DNA from: Candidatus Eiseniibacteriota bacterium
GTDB lineage: Bacteria; Eisenbacteria; RBG-16-71-46; CAIMUX01; VGJL01
Direction: 5' to 3'
Length of the DNA: 5,069 nt
Assembly: GCA_014729455.1 (NCBI GenBank)
Contig: WJJW01000485.1
Coordinates: 1 to 5,069 of the forward strand
The translations under genes and the position numbers were made by a program. Shown one piece after another: positions 4,697 through 5,069 of the stretch (its first letter is position 1; the number at the start of each line of letters is the position of its first letter). Under the pieces are notes generated by a model. That model searched no databases. It was not told the origin of the DNA and saw only the letters and a list, made by a program, of their open reading frames with translations.

Positions 4697-5069
4697 CTGC
4701 CCCGCTGCCGGGTCCGGATCCGCGGGGTCCGGGCCGCGACGAGGATCCCGATCGGAGGGATCCCCCCGGCGGCGAGCAGGACCCGCCGGCATTCCCGTAC
4801 GGTCGCCCCGGTCGTCCAGACGTCGTCGACGAGGAGGATTCTCTGCGCCGGAGGCTCGCCCGCGGCGGTGAACGCCCCGGACACGGCCGCCGCCCGCCCC
4901 TGTCGGATCCGGCTCGTCTGGGAACCCTCCCAGCGGCGCCGGCGGAGCAGGTCGGTCCGGACCGGCAGGGCGAGTCTCCGGCCGACCTCCCGGGCCAGAC
5001 GCTCCGCCTGGTTGAACCCCCGCTCCCGGAACCGGGCGGGATGCAGCGGCACCGGGACCAGCACGGTCC
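4693..5069 (-). CDS. ComF-family phosphoribosyltransferase-like protein, C-terminal part (5' end outside window)
   Basis: 124 residues plus the stop are visible; the reading frame runs off the window edge. LVPVPLHPARFRERGFNQAE, just inside the edge, is the ComF-family hallmark. It is followed by a leucine/arginine stretch ending in SQ, then RAAAVSGAF, and ILLVDDVWTTGAT, the type I phosphoribosyltransferase PRPP-binding loop with its paired aspartates. Full-length members are about 220-250 residues with an N-terminal four-cysteine zinc motif, so roughly the first half lies outside. The GTG at 5064 is almost certainly internal because the motif it begins is normally central. ComF takes part in natural transformation in some bacteria, where it is linked to the ComFA helicase; here no competence partner is visible, so the cellular role is open. 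A position just ahead of housekeeping genes does not indicate a function. Confidence 0.93.
   Translation of the reverse strand, partial: TVLVPVPLHPARFRERGFNQAERLAREVGRRLALPVRTDLLRRRRWEGSQTSRIRQGRAAAVSGAFTAAGEPPAQRILLVDDVWTTGATVRECRRVLLAAGGIPPIGILVAARTPRIRTRQRGS

Noticed and set aside
3273..4871. A 532-codon open frame on the plus strand
   Set aside because: It is antisense to rng and the ComF-family gene, with low-complexity Leu/Asp/Arg composition and no recognisable motif; it is a GC-driven shadow.
5062..5064. GTG as the true start of the ComF-family gene
   Set aside because: The conserved LVPVPLHP motif that begins here normally sits in the middle of the protein, so the gene continues beyond the window edge.
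1..5069. Mobile element, defence system, CRISPR array or other novel locus
   Set aside because: All coding space is taken by conserved housekeeping genes in co-directional order, and no direct repeats, transposase, integrase or spacer-repeat pattern was seen.

Overview
The window is a compact, high-GC (about two-thirds GC by eye) stretch of core bacterial chromosome. Every recognisable gene lies on the minus strand, so transcription runs from high to low coordinates. The order is: ComF-family phosphoribosyltransferase (5' part missing), RNase E/G-family ribonuclease (rng), ribosomal proteins L21 (rplU) and L27 (rpmA), LDH-like malate dehydrogenase (mdh), CMP-KDO synthetase (kdsB) and CTP synthase (pyrG, 3' part missing). 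I see no tRNA, rRNA, CRISPR array, insertion sequence, phage gene or transferred island, and no gene-free stretch longer than about 100 bases.

KdsB implies an outer membrane with KDO-containing lipopolysaccharide, so the organism is Gram-negative. High GC, an LDH-like (type 3) malate dehydrogenase and an RNase E/G protein of about 510 residues with an acidic insert fit a deep-branching Gram-negative phylum (for example Acidobacteriota, Gemmatimonadota, Eisenbacteria or a deltaproteobacterial lineage) better than an enteric proteobacterium. The sequence alone does not settle the phylum.

Region by region: comF ends at 4693. A 61-base gap carries a candidate promoter for rng. After rng, a 66-base gap carries a candidate promoter for rplU-rpmA, which are 15 bases apart. 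A 75-base gap leads to mdh; I see no good promoter there, but there is a weak hairpin and a second inverted repeat whose downstream arm is the mdh Shine-Dalgarno. A 99-base gap after mdh holds a perfect 13-bp inverted repeat, with a consensus TTGACA -35 box just upstream and a -10-like hexamer in its loop. kdsB and pyrG then overlap by 4 bases (GTGA).

Functionally there are three groups. RNase G with L21 and L27 concerns RNA processing and the large ribosomal subunit. Malate dehydrogenase is central carbon metabolism. PyrG and KdsB are adjacent steps in nucleotide and LPS precursor supply: PyrG makes the CTP that KdsB uses to activate KDO.

I did not find a previously undescribed system. The points most worth checking are regulatory: the palindrome-embedded kdsB promoter, the possible ribosome-site-masking hairpin before mdh, a recurring TTGA-N17-TAnnnT promoter pattern in which two -35 boxes contain the preceding gene's stop codon, and a marked excess of GATC.
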